From Euglena gracilis (Eukaryota > Euglenida > Euglenophyceae > Euglenales), in contig CP154957.1 of assembly GCA_039621445.1 (NCBI GenBank), positions 1,668,504-1,732,503 of the forward strand: a stretch of DNA of 64,000 nucleotides, written 5' to 3'. Below, in pieces: positions 1-10,181 of this stretch. The notes under the pieces were generated by a model, which searched no databases, was not told where the DNA came from, and saw only the letters and a program-made list of their open reading frames with translations. How positions within the stretch are numbered: the first letter of the stretch is position 1; each line of letters starts with the position of its first letter. The position numbers were made by a program, and so were the translations under genes.

Positions 1-84
1 GTGGCGGTCGGTGGCTGTATAACCGCACCCCCAGCATGCATCGGGATGCGGACCGATGGCGCCAGCGGGCTGAACGCGAACTAG

Positions 85-771
85 CTGCCCGTCCGGTACC
101 CCCGACCAGCGGCAACCATCGAGGAGGTGGACGCAGGCCTTGCTTGGCTGCGGTATCACCCCCACCTGCGGGCGGCGGCGGTGGAGCAGGGGTTGCCGAG
201 CAAAGCGCTCCTTCTGTTGTGGGAGGTGGACCAGGGCATGCCCTTCCCGTCTACCGCGGGCAGCTCGGAGTCCGCGCTGGTCTTGGGCTTCACCCGACGC
301 CTGCGTCGCCAGGTGGGCCTGGACGACGAGCTGCGGGATTACATGATCCCCCGAGATGTGGTCGGCGCTTTGGGACCGGGCCTGCGGGACAGCCACAACC
401 AGCGCTGGCCGGTGCAGATCGTGACGCCCGCCCCCGGGGAGCCAGCTGCCTGGTACGAGCTGTTCCAGCAACGGTGGAAGGAGTATCTGTCGTCTTTGCG
501 CGTCTCGGCGCCGCCGGAGGAGGCGGATCACCGGCGGGCTCGAGCGGTGGAGGACCTGGCTCCAGTGAAGAGACGGCGGACAGCCCCTCCGGCACGAGCA
601 GCGTCAGCCAAGCCCCCCGCCCTGTCGAGGTCGTCAACCAGGGCGCGGTCTCCGGACGCCGAGGCGGATGTGCCCCCACCAAAGCGTCAGTCCACCTTGG
701 ACTGTTGGCGGCAACCTGCGAGGGCCCCGCTACCCCGTCATGGGCGAGCGGCTGAGGGTCCACCGACCTGA
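85..771 (+). CDS. long open frame in a GC-rich block, possibly mobile-element derived
   Basis: An uninterrupted frame of about 228 codons runs from just after a TAG at 82 to a TGA at 769. It has no early ATG, so it is either an exon or a 5'-truncated coding region. The N-terminal half looks globular (AWLRYHPHLRAAA, TRRLRRQVGLDDEL, WYELFQQRWKEYL). The C-terminal 80 residues are basic and disordered with an APVKRRRTAPPAR patch, and end near KRQSTLDCWRQP. That last motif loosely resembles Q-x-x-L-x-x-aromatic tails. The frame is followed by a poly-C tract and GC-rich non-coding DNA, with no obvious reverse transcriptase. High GC, isolation and layout would suit a degraded retroelement, but no diagnostic domain is visible. 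An exon of an unrecognised nuclear protein is the alternative. Confidence 0.4.
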   Translation: MPVRYPRPAATIEEVDAGLAWLRYHPHLRAAAVEQGLPSKALLLLWEVDQGMPFPSTAGSSESALVLGFTRRLRRQVGLDDELRDYMIPRDVVGALGPGLRDSHNQRWPVQIVTPAPGEPAAWYELFQQRWKEYLSSLRVSAPPEEADHRRARAVEDLAPVKRRRTAPPARAASAKPPALSRSSTRARSPDAEADVPPPKRQSTLDCWRQPARAPLPRHGRAAEGPPT

Positions 772-865
772 TGGAGGAGGGATGGGGCGCCTGGCATCGT
801 GGTGATCACGGTCATCACGGCCTAGACAGCGCCCCGCGGTGAGGTCCCCCTCACCGCTCCGACCG

Positions 866-867
<2 letters not shown>

Positions 868-931
<64 letters not shown>

Positions 932-990
932 ACCCCCACCCCCCCCCCCCCCCCCACCCCCACCCCCACCCCCACACCCACCCCCACGGG
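868..990. repeat. poly-C tract grading into CCCCCA repeats
   Basis: An almost pure C run is followed by CCCCCA units and ends at the ACGGGG near 988. Long proline or glycine frames through it are artefacts. Confidence 0.95.
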
Positions 991-1767
991 GTACCAAGTC
1001 GGACCTGCACCTCCAGCCTCAGTGGCACGGTGGTACCCCGGGGGCATGCCATGGAGCCGAGGCATGCCGCCAACGCAGGCCGCACCCCTCCTAAACCCAC
1101 ACGCTGCTCCCCGCGGCGAGTGGGCATGGAGGAGGGTGGGGTGGGCCGACCGCCCCGAAGGGATCCTAAGCGGCTTCAGTGCCGTCCGGGCAACCCCCGG
1201 GGGGGCCTGGAGGGGCGGCCGGTCAGGCAGGTGAAGCCCAGGCAGCCCGGCGGGTGCCTGCAGCTGGGCAGCTCCGGCCGGCGGTCAGGGGTCTCGAGGG
1301 GTGCTGGGGGCCGCTGACAGGGAGCCGCAGCCGAGGACGGGTGCCCAAGGGGCCATGACGAGCCCCCCTCGGTTGTCCGGGTGCCCAGGCGGCCACGAAC
1401 AACCCGGCCCCAGCGAGCCTCCAGTGCCCTGCAGAGACCACCGACCCTGGCCGGGGCTGCACAGTCCCGGACACCTCACGGCAGCGGGGTGGAGCCTACC
1501 CACCTAAAGTCGCCCAAGCAAGGTGGACGAGTGTCCTGGAACATGGCCCCGGAAGGGCCTGCCAGACACCCACATGCCTTCGGGCGTGTGGTCACTTGGG
1601 CGCCCCTGCTACCCATGCGGGGAGGGCAGTAGAGACGAGTCCGAAAGGACGCTGCCCGACGTGTCAGGCCAATTGGTCCCGGAAGGGTGACGCCGCAATG
1701 TCACTTGACCGGGGGTTGCCAGGCCACAGACGACACGGAGAGAGCGGGGCTCTCTCACCCACCGAAC
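991..1767. other. GC-rich non-coding stretch
   Basis: The sequence is GC-rich with no frame of convincing composition and no clear exon. In composition it belongs with the block containing the 85-771 frame and differs from the AT-richer DNA after about 2140, so it may be part of the same inserted element. Confidence 0.4.
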
Positions 1768-1935
1768 TCCCCCCCCCACCACCACCACCTCCACCGCCAC
1801 CACCACCCCCACCACCCCCACACCCCCCCCCACCCCCCCCACTCCCCCCCCAACCCCCACCCACACACCCACACCCACACCCACACCCACACACACACAC
1901 ACACACACCACCCACCCACCCACTCACACACACAC
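1768..1935. repeat. C/A-rich low complexity: CCA, CCCCA and CA repeats
   Basis: Mixed CCA, CCCCA and (CA)n simple repeats; strand-symmetric repetitive frames only. Confidence 0.95.
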
Positions 1936-2020
1936 AATTTTTCTATCCGTCCCACGCAATGCAACCTGCAAAATGGGAGGTGATGGCAACCCCCATGAAG
2001 CCATGTAAGCCGAGGCCCAG

Positions 2021-5000
2021 GAGACCGACCTGATCGTCGTGAAGGCGTCCAGCAAAGAGCAGGCCGACGTGCTGCGCCGCATCTCGCTTGCGCGCTCCCG
2101 CATCTACGCCCAGCTCCGCCTCGGCCACCGCCTCGTACCCGAAGAATCTGTTTTTGAATTTTTGAACGTTCACTGAGACTCTTTCCCAATAGTTTCATGA
2201 GTTGGACTCTTTTTTTGTTCTTTTTCTTTTTTTTTTGCCTGGTTTCTGCTTGGTTAATTTGATTTTTTTTGATTTTGCATTATTTGGAAAATGGAAAATT
2301 ATTATTTTTTGCAAAGTTTGGCAGCCCTATCTCAGGAAACCTGTTTTCTGCTCGTTTTTTCCTGTCCTGCCAGATGAGTTGAATGGTTTGGTTTAATGTC
2401 CGGTGAAGGATGGATATTGGATATCGGCCCATATCGGGTTTATCGGAAATCTTGAATTTTTTTTTATCGGGTCCCGAAAAAATATCGTGAAATATCGGCT
2501 TTATTTGGAGGGGGTGTATTTTGTTGTTGTTTTTTTTGGGCGATTTTGGGATTCTCCAAATCACAAAAATGAGGATGTCGGGGTGCAAAATGTTTTATCG
2601 AATTTTATCGACGATATCGGGGGTCAATCTCTCCAAATTTATCGGGACCCCCCCCCCAAAGCAAATATCAATGTCCATCCTTGGTCTGGCTCAATCGCAT
2701 GGCATTGGCATCTCTCCATGTGGTGGCCGGCCCTTAGCGGCACTACTCCAAGCAGCGGCTCCTGATGTCGCTCTGCTCTGCTGCCAATGAGAGCTTCGTC
2801 ACCCCACACATGAAGGTCCGACCCTCTCCGCCCTCCTGTCTGGAGCAAGTGCTGTTGCGACTGTGCCTGTCGTTCACACGCTGGGGTTTCGTGTTCAGCG
2901 TGACCTAACCGCTCACCCCGACGTGTTGCTTTAGGATTTACAGTGCCCCCGGGGTGATGGGGGCTGGAGAGGAATTTCCAGTGGACCCCCTCTGGGAGAA
3001 GGTCCGACAGCAGCCCCAGGTCGTGAAGGTATTTTTTTTTTGAGTGGCCAGCGCAAAGGGCCAGAAAAAATCTTTGATCCCCAACACCTACCAAAACATG
3101 CCTGTGTTTGTTGGCACTTTTCGGTTTGGGCAAAATTAGCGAAAAACGGAACACCTGAAAAATCTGATTTCCAAATTGGCGCGAGGTTTCAATGGATTTT
3201 TTTCCCTTCAGTTGGGGACCCCCCTCGAGTTCAGGGTGGCTTCTCGGCTGCAGCTGCAGCTGGTGGAAATGGCCAGTGTCATCCCTGGAGGTCCTGAGGC
3301 AAAGGCCTGGCCTGGGTCCCTGTCGGCGAGGAATTTGCCACAGGTCAGTCCACCCCAGCCAGTGTCGGGCTTGCGGAAGGGGCTTTGGCCAATTTTGGGT
3401 CGTTTTGGGTTTTTGGGTTGGCGAGTGGGTCAACCCCCCCCCCCAGGTCGTGGGTGGGTGAGTTTGCAAAAAGAAAAGGAAAGTGGGTTCTTGGCTTGGG
3501 AAAAGGTGCCCTCTCCCCAGGTCATTTAGTGAATGTATCGTCGAATCTGTCCATTCGTTCCATACCAGCAGATTTTTTTCGGACCCAAGTCGAGAATCAC
3601 TCCAAATACAGGTTGCAATTTGCAGGCCCTGGTTTCACATCGCCAGCTTGAGATGAACAGTGTCTAGGGATGAGAGCTGACGTGGTTAATGGGCAGGAAT
3701 TATTTTAAAGCAAACAATTTTCAAAATTTTAAGGCACTTTTAGGCATTTTTTAAGGCTTTTTAAGACATTTTAAGACCTTTTAAGGCACTGTTTTCCGCC
3801 AAAGGGCTGTCTGGGCATCGAACCAGCGTTTTTGATTTTGTAGGTGATCCAAAACCGGGAAAGTATTTTTTGAAGTTTTTGCAGCTTTGGTTGGATACAG
3901 GCAAGGACAGCCACCGCATCCCACCGCATCCCACCGGCTCCCACCGGAGAGATTCTTTTCCACGTTTTTTTCCACATTTTTTTGAACGTTCACCGGGGGG
4001 AGGGGGGGGTACTTTCGGTGGTGCAGTTCACCAACTTCACCGGTGAACTTCACCGTTTTGATGGTTGGGTGTGAAATTTTGATGGGTGAAATTTTGCTCT
4101 TTTTCCTCTCAAAATGGTCATTTTGAGGTTGATGGTTCATGGAATTTTATCGAAGTTTCCAAATACTTGCCCAAAATGTCTTTTTTTGTTCGTTTTTGGC
4201 CAATAAAGTGCTCTTGTGGTGCACTTCACTGGTGAAGTTCACCGTTGGGTTAGGAAGAGGGGGTCCGGGACCCCCCGGTGAAGTTTCAAACGGTGAACTT
4301 CACCTAACCCCCCCCTAAATAGAAACCCCCGGGGGCTTCCATTCGGAACGTTGGTCGAAAGCCGAGGGGGGGGGGGCACTATTCGGAGAAGTGATCGAAA
4401 ACCAGGGGGTCCGAGAATTATCGAAGAAATTTCTGTGGGTTTACACGCTTACCTTTCCAAGCCATGTCAAATTTGCTGCAAAATGTTACTCTTGTGGATG
4501 CATTGGATCATTGCACGTAAACTCACCCAATCCTCATTTAACCAAATGGCTGAAGGATCTTGCCAGGCACACTTTTTTGGTCGATCAAAGGAAAAATGAA
4601 GGTTTATGAGGACAGTTCAGCCACAGTTCCCCCCACCCGCATCCCCCCCCCACGTCGAACCCCCCTTCTGATGCTGAAAGTCTGATGCTGCAACGAGGGA
4701 TGTGCAACTAAACAGAGCCAAAAGGTGACTCATGTGGGACAAAAAAAAGAGGCTAAGGCTCTGACCCCAGGAGGGGCCATGCATGTGGCCCCCTGCATGA
4801 TGCAACAAGAATATCCAGTCCAAACCACCTTGTTGCATGGGTCCCCCCCCCCCAAGGCAACCCACCGGATCCCACCGGACCCCACCGGACCCCACCGGAC
4901 CCCACCGGAGACCAAACACCGGGGATGAATGTCTTTGCCTGGTTGGATAGGCAATGCTCCAGTGATGCTGGAGATCATTTTTCTTCCTGGAGTTGACCTT

Positions 5001-6619
5001 TTTTTTGCTGAAATTTTGTGCTTTTCTTTTTTGCTCGGTTCGAAAAAATCCTGCCAGCCCAATTTTTAAGGCATTTTTTTGGCCAAAAAATTTAAGGTGC
5101 ATTTTCAGGCAGTTTAAGTCTTTTAAGGCACCTTAAAAACAATGCCTGTTTATGCGCAAAACTCAAATTTGAAGTTCCAAGTAATCATGTCGACCGAGTA
5201 GAAATGAAATTTTTGTGTGCCAGAAAGAAAAAGAGAAGAAAGCGTTTTCTCGACAAACAGAGTGCTCGACTTTCGACCAGGCCTTGTTTCAAGGAATTCG
5301 CGCCCTGGGGAGGGGGTGGCTGGCTTGTGTTATGGGGTGCTGCCCATAGCAGGCACACTCTGGGGGGGGGGTCCGATTTGAGTTCCGAGGCGAATTTCCC
5401 TTGAAGGGGGCTTGTGCTTAGCACTACCCACCCCAGGCGGTCGAAAGTGCCCTACCTCCCTGCGTTCTTTCGACGAAAAACCCCTGGAACATTTATGCAG
5501 GTGCCAAGAACTGAACTTTTGGCTTAAGGGTTCCCCCCCAACCCAAAAAAGTTGGGTGCCTTCCCCAAAGTGCAACGCAAACCTTGAAAAGGGTTGTTCA
5601 TCGGTGTATGAGAGCTGCGTTGCCGCATTTTTTTTTTTCATTCCTCCTCCTCCTCCGCCTCCGCCTCCTCGTCCTCCTCCCGCAGACATACCTGCGTGAC
5701 GTGTTCGACCACATCCAGTCCTGTGGCAAGCGGTTGGGCCAGGCTACTTCTTCAAGGCGGCACCCACTGCAATGTGGTGGTGGTGGCATTTTGCTTTTGC
5801 TGAAAGTTTGTGACTTCATCTCATTCGGAGAAAATATTGCCAGATTGATTTTGAGCTTTGCCAATTTCAGGGGCTTTAAGGTTTTCAACGGTGTCTTAGA
5901 AACGTGATGTCTGATCAATACCTAATACTGCTGCTGAACAAAAGCAGAAAATTGTGTGGCAGAATCAACGGTGTGCCGTTCACTTCCCGTTCACTTCCCT
6001 TTCTTTCACTAGTTCCTTTAAGCAAACTTTTCCAGAACAATTCCAATATTTTTTTGGGGAACTCTGTGTAATTGTTAAAATTATGGGACAATGAAAAATA
6101 GCAGCACAATGGCACAAACTGGTGTTCAAACAAACAACGATGGCAAATGACCCCCCCCTTTTTTTTGTTGCAATTTTGACATTATTTGGATGTTTGGCCA
6201 AATGGCCAAATTTGAGGCTGTTGGTGTATCGGGCCAGAGGCGAAGGCGAAGATACGACAACATTTGAAGTGCGTGTGATTGTTTAAGAGAATTCCCACTG
6301 GCTGCGTTCAAAACGCTTTCCCTCAGTGTTGCGTTCAATGGTTTCCAAATGTGTCCCTCAGTGTTGAAAGACATGGCGCCTGACAAGGCATCTGCTCCTC
6401 CCCCAAGGGGAGCCTGACTGGGACTTTGCTCAAGAGGTCTTGCCCGGGGCTCACTCGAAATGTGTGTGTTATGTCTGTGCGTGTTGTGTGCGTGTTGAGT
6501 GTGTGCGTGTGTTGTGGGTGTTGTGTGTCTGTTGTGTGTCTTTTGTGTGCGTGTTGTGCGTGTTGTGTATTTTGTGTGTGTGTGTGGTGTGTGTGTGTGT
6601 GGGTGTTGTGTGCTGTGCT

Positions 6620-6715
<96 letters not shown>

Positions 6716-9242
6716 CACTTAGGAGATGGAATTGGGGATTCTGGGGTGGGTCGGGTGTGGAGGGGGTAGGGCGCGCCATTGGTCCGTTACGTCCCCCAGA
6801 GCGGGATTTCTTTTGAAGGGTTTCCGCCGGAAGCATTTCAACCTTTCGTCATTTCACAACGAAAGGACACCAAATTAGACGACGCCCGTCGAGCCGTCTC
6901 GTGCGGCCCCGCCATCGGGCCAGGCCAGCAATGGCTACGTGGCGGCCATCGGCATCGAGGAGGCGCAGCTGTCCAACCGGGCCAACATACTGGTCGGCCG
7001 ACTGGCTGAGGGTCGGCTGTCCTGAGGGGGGTGTTTGCGAAGCCCAAGCCTTGTGGGGTCTGCACAGAGCCTTGTGGGGTCTTGCCCCCAATTTGGGAAC
7101 ACTTTGCACAGCTGGAACATTGGTTGTGTTCACACGCCCTGTGTCAATGGTAGGTGACTGGAGCATCGGAACCTTGGCATTTTTTTGAAAGCTGTTAGTG
7201 AAACATTGAAATTGCTTTGGGGCTTTCTGCGGCTGTCACGAACTCACTCCGACTTTCAACGACTTACAACTGCCACGCCGCTCGCTGCACAGTCGCTCGT
7301 GGTGCTTGCCCAAAAAGAGCGAGAATAACCCCGTTAACCAACACAGTTAGCAAAACCCAGCAAGGGGCACGGATTGGCTCAGTTCCAGACCAGCCAGAGG
7401 CGGCTGCGGCGCGACCACCATCCTTCCTCCTGCCCGCACTTCCCGGGGAGGGGGTCGTACTTACCCTCTGACCTGCATGAATGAAGCGGAAACACGGAAT
7501 GATTCCAAGTCTCTGCACTTGCATAACTGTTGATGTCACAAACTGTCAAAAGTCTTCCGAAAGTTAGCAAGGTTACCTGCACTTTCGAAATTCTTTTGAC
7601 AGCACTGCAAGTAATTACTGCAGTGATCCAGCTTGGTGAAGACATTTTTCTGGTTGTTCTCGGAAAACTGGAGCACCTTGTTCAGTGATGCTGCGCACTC
7701 TGCAACGCATTGTTGCAAATGGTTGAACCGCCTCACAAGGGGCAACCCCCAACCGGAGGGTGGTCGGTAAATAGGGGTGTTCGTTGGGCAAGGGGGGGGG
7801 GTTGTTGGAGGGTACCCGGGAGGGGGTGGGGAGGGTCTTACCAGCCAGCAGCCTTTTTCACAAGCCCTGGACCCCCCCCCCCCTTGGCAGGCTTCACTCA
7901 TCATGCGTGCTCCCCCCGTTCAGCCATATCCGGCCCTCCCAACACCATGCTGACCCTACCACCGACCATGCCCAGGCGCCTGGGTTCCCACCCCAAGCGG
8001 GAACATTGCGATTCTCACATTACATGTGCCTTGTCGTTCAAACCACAAAAGGAAAGCCGATGCCCTGCCCCCCGTGAGAGGGGAGGAATCATGGGCCAAA
8101 CTTGGAATCATGAGCCTAAATCTCTTGCAAACGTGAAAACGTTGGAACGCAGCATTTCTTGCCGTTTCTATGCCTCCAGTTTTTTTTTTGACAGGACGGG
8201 GAAGGGAAGGGATACTTTTCAGCAACACATCTTCAGAGCATCGGAACCTGTGGTCTCGTAGTTCATGGGCCTCTTTTGAATTTCTACCCCGTTGTATGAA
8301 TGCCTTTTTTGGCAACAAACAACATATTTCTTTTAGCGAGTTTCTCCTTGTACACCACCTCGAATGGTGATGCTATTTTGGAGATGGGGATCTGGGAAAC
8401 TGGCATACCACACAAACTAGTAACTGCCTTCAAACTGTCAACAAAGGTCATTTTTCAGGCAAGGAATCGGGTGCTTCATATTAATGTCACATGACTCCCA
8501 GGCAGGGGACAGGCAGGGGGTTTTTTTTAGTCTTGGACCCCCTCCCCCGGGGGGGGGTAGGGGCTGGTGGGTATATCTTTTTTGGTGCTGAAGGCGACGA
8601 AATTTTTGGAAAAGGTGCTATTTTGGGCATTTTTGGCCATTTTCGGGCAAAAGTGGTGGGTCCCCCCCCGGGATCCCCCCCCTTCCCCCGGGGCCCCACC
8701 CCAGGGGGTGGGTGGGTGGCCGACCCCCTCCCCCCCTCCCCCCGATCTTTAAAAAACCCCTGCTCCCAGGTGCCTGCCTGCATTCAACTTGGTGGGCAAC
8801 ATGTTCGGGTTCAACGTCCAAGTCCCCATGCAGAACGTCTCTGGTCTGGGGCCGTTCTGTGCCATCGTCTTCTCTGGCATAGTCTTCTGTGGTCAGGGAA
8901 AGTGCTCTATTGCGGTTATCGTATGGCATTTGCAACTTCCTCTCTGTGGGTATTGGAGCCTCTGGCTCTGGAGTGCCCGGGACTGAGTTGTGGCTCCTCC
9001 CGGTCACATTGCAAAATGGAGTGTTCGGGCAGGGAGAAGCCCACACAACTGCTTTTTTGACTTTTCGGTTTTGTTTTGCAATATCTAATTGCCAATTGCG
9101 TTTTTCCCATCTCTTCCCCCCCTTTCTCCCCGCTCAGGGTTTGTTGTCTGTCACTTTTCTGTTCTTCTTCTTGTTTCTGACACTTCTTGCGTTTGTGAAG
9201 TGTTTATCCCCGATGGTGCATGCGACTGGTGCTCGCATGTGA
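2021..9242 (+). CDS. CorA/Alr1-type magnesium transporter, discontinuous partial gene
   Basis: Six exons can be assigned: 2021-2134 (ETDLIVV...DVLRRISLARSRI), 2738-2815 (KQRLLMSL...FVTPHMK), 5686 to about 5722 (TYLRDVFDHIQS), 6924-7018 (SNGYVAAIGIEEAQLSNRAN), 8770-8881 (LPAFNLVGNMFGFNV) and 9138-9242 (GLLSVTFLFFFLFLTLL, ending ...GARM stop). In order they reproduce the CorA C-terminal half: cytoplasmic helices, the Y-[FL]-R-D-V-x-D-H signature, the long pore helix (S-N-x-x-N), the G-x-N loop and a second membrane span. Known family members are inner- or plasma-membrane Mg2+ channels working as pentamers. Most junctions are phase-compatible; the donor at 7018 (CT|GTCCTGAGG) and the phase-0 join 8881/9138 keep frame. 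About 15-20 residues between exons 3 and 4 were not found, and the N-terminal domain is missing or lies in unrecognised upstream exons. The usual GMN loop reads GFN. Confidence 0.72.
2935..3667 (+). CDS. three exon-like segments inside a CorA intron
   Basis: Three segments have good codon bias and splice sites. 2935-3028 follows TTTAG and precedes GTATTT (frame IYSAPGVMGAGEEFPVD). 3212-3343 follows a polypyrimidine CAG and precedes GTCAGT (LEFRVASRLQLQLVEM). 3626-3667 follows GCAG and ends with TAG (ALVSHRQLEMNSV). They join in phase 0 to one another. They do not match CorA, in which FVTPHMK should run straight into TYLRDVFDH. They may be an alternative 3' end of the same transcript, a family-specific insertion, or a nested gene. 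No function recognised. Confidence 0.4.
3728..5148. repeat. dispersed element with TTTTAAGGC-rich ends, copy 1
   Basis: The left end is a cluster of TTTTAAGGCA-like motifs; the right end is AAGGCACCTTAAAAACAATG followed by CCTG. Three blocks reappear in the same order at 45886-46233: the AAGGC end, a GGGCATCGAACCA block (3815 and 45987) and GGATAGGCAATG(C/T)TCCAG (4945 and 46058). This copy carries about 1.1 kb between the last two blocks that the other lacks, including CACCGGA(T/C)CC runs near 3910 and 4865 and the frame at 4391-4609. Confidence 0.5.
4391..4609 (+). CDS. small open frame with a CxxCG motif
   Basis: A 72-codon frame without an ATG reads ...HVKFAAKCYSCGCIGSL, then HLTKWLKDLARHTFLVDQRK and a stop. 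It is AT-rich unlike the splice-flanked exons nearby and lies in the extra DNA of the dispersed element. It could be a remnant of a transposon-encoded protein. No family recognised; chance cannot be excluded. Confidence 0.2.
   Translation: MIENQGVRELSKKFLWVYTLTFPSHVKFAAKCYSCGCIGSLHVNSPNPHLTKWLKDLARHTFLVDQRKNEGL
5723..6461. other. CorA intron sequence
   Basis: AT-rich to mixed DNA with no convincing exon. One CorA coiled segment (about 15-20 residues) should lie between 5722 and 6924 but was not identified. Confidence 0.3.
6462..6716. repeat. (GT)n microsatellite with degenerate 5' part
   Basis: Imperfect GTGTT units run from 6462 and become a pure GT tract at about 6630-6715. It sits within the CorA intron. 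Confidence 0.95.
7264..7731 (-). CDS. antisense exon candidates inside the CorA intron
   Basis: The clearest exon is 7577-7731: minus-strand GTGAG acceptor, GTAACC donor and 51 codons in one frame (FNHLQQCVAECAASL, VLQFSENNQKNVFTKL, YLQCCQKNFESA). It is cysteine- and glutamine-rich and probably helical. Leftward, 7264 to about 7520 is open in one frame (LGIIPCFRFIHAGQR, then a hydrophobic CWVLLTVLVNGVILALFG) with a stop at 7264. A GTAAGT donor at 7463 may instead cut it short. Together they could be the 3' end of a gene nested antisense in the CorA intron. Family not recognised. Confidence 0.45.
8563..8690. repeat. dispersed repeat A, copy 1
   Basis: The order TATATCTTTTTTGGTGCTG, GAAATTTTTGGAAAAGGTGC, TTGGCCATTTTCGGG(C/G)AAAAGTG, GGGTCCCC then poly-C is repeated at about 12455-12580 with substitutions. 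Both copies are bracketed by G/C homopolymers. Confidence 0.6.
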
Positions 9243-10123
9243 AAGCAAAGCCTCACCAACCCCCTCAAAGCATGATTGCAAAATGATTGCAAGTTTGATT
9301 GATGTGCTTCTGCGGTTCCAAACAGAAGGGAAACACGAGCAAAATGATTTGCTTGTTCATTTTGCGAAAATCAAAATCAAACAAAAATTTTGGAACGGGG
9401 AATCTGATGAATCTGATTGATTTTTTTTAAAAAAAATGTTATACGACGAAATATATAGATGTATATTATTTATCCACATGGGCCTTGAAATACAGGAAAT
9501 GGAATATGGAATTTTTGTCATGCTTTGCAGAATGGGCAATTCTGCTTTCATAGTTTTGTGCATTGCTTGTAAGTTTGTGACGATTTTGGCCAAATTCCAT
9601 ATGGGTTTCGACCCATCCCCCAAGCGCCAGCCCATACCCAAAACAGAATTGTCTACCTTTTATTTCTTGTGTTCACACCTGTGTGCCAGCCTGAATGAGG
9701 AATGAACTGTGTCCATGGGAAATAAATTTCTTCGCATCTTCTGCAACGGAACTGTGGCCCTGATCCTCTTTCCCGTTCAAGTCTGATGGCCATTATTTGA
9801 TGGCTGCATCAATTGGGACGTGTGCTGCTTTGCACCTGCAAGATTTCATTCAGCAGAGAGAGGTTCTCATTCTTGTTTCAAAAATATTTTTTTGTCACCT
9901 TTGGATACGTGATATATATTACATAATAATGTACGATAATGTAATATTATATATATATGTATATATATAATGGAGAGCATAGATATGTCTGTTTTTGACC
10001 TCTGGAATTTTAACGGTACCAAATTTTCTGCTCTGCGTATCTTTTTGAATTTCCGCTTTCAGTTTACATTTTGTTCGGAATCAGTCAGGGCTAATTCTCC
10101 CCCCTCCGCCGCTTCCCTGTCAG
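9243..10123. other. AT-rich intergenic DNA
   Basis: No exon is supported. A short (TA)n tract lies at about 9945-9970. The segment follows the CorA stop and may hold its polyadenylation region; AATAAA occurs at 9720. Confidence 0.4.
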
Positions 10124-10181
10124 CGTCACATCGTTCCTGGTGGTCACCCGCCTGGATCAGCAGCAGCAGCAGCAGAGCTGA
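10124..10181 (+). CDS. short terminal exon ending in a glutamine run
   Basis: A polypyrimidine tract and CAG at 10121-10123 precede a GC3-rich frame reading VTSFLVVTRLD, six Gln, Ser, stop. The splice site and codon bias suggest the last exon of a plus-strand gene whose earlier exons were not found. The overlapping antisense frame is less convincing. Confidence 0.35.

Noticed and set aside
730-1234. Poly-Pro/poly-Gly frames
   Set aside because: Read through a poly-C tract.
2639-3469. 276-codon minus-strand frame antisense to CorA exon 2
   Set aside because: Overlaps well-supported plus exons with splice sites, and lacks a plausible acceptor or family similarity.
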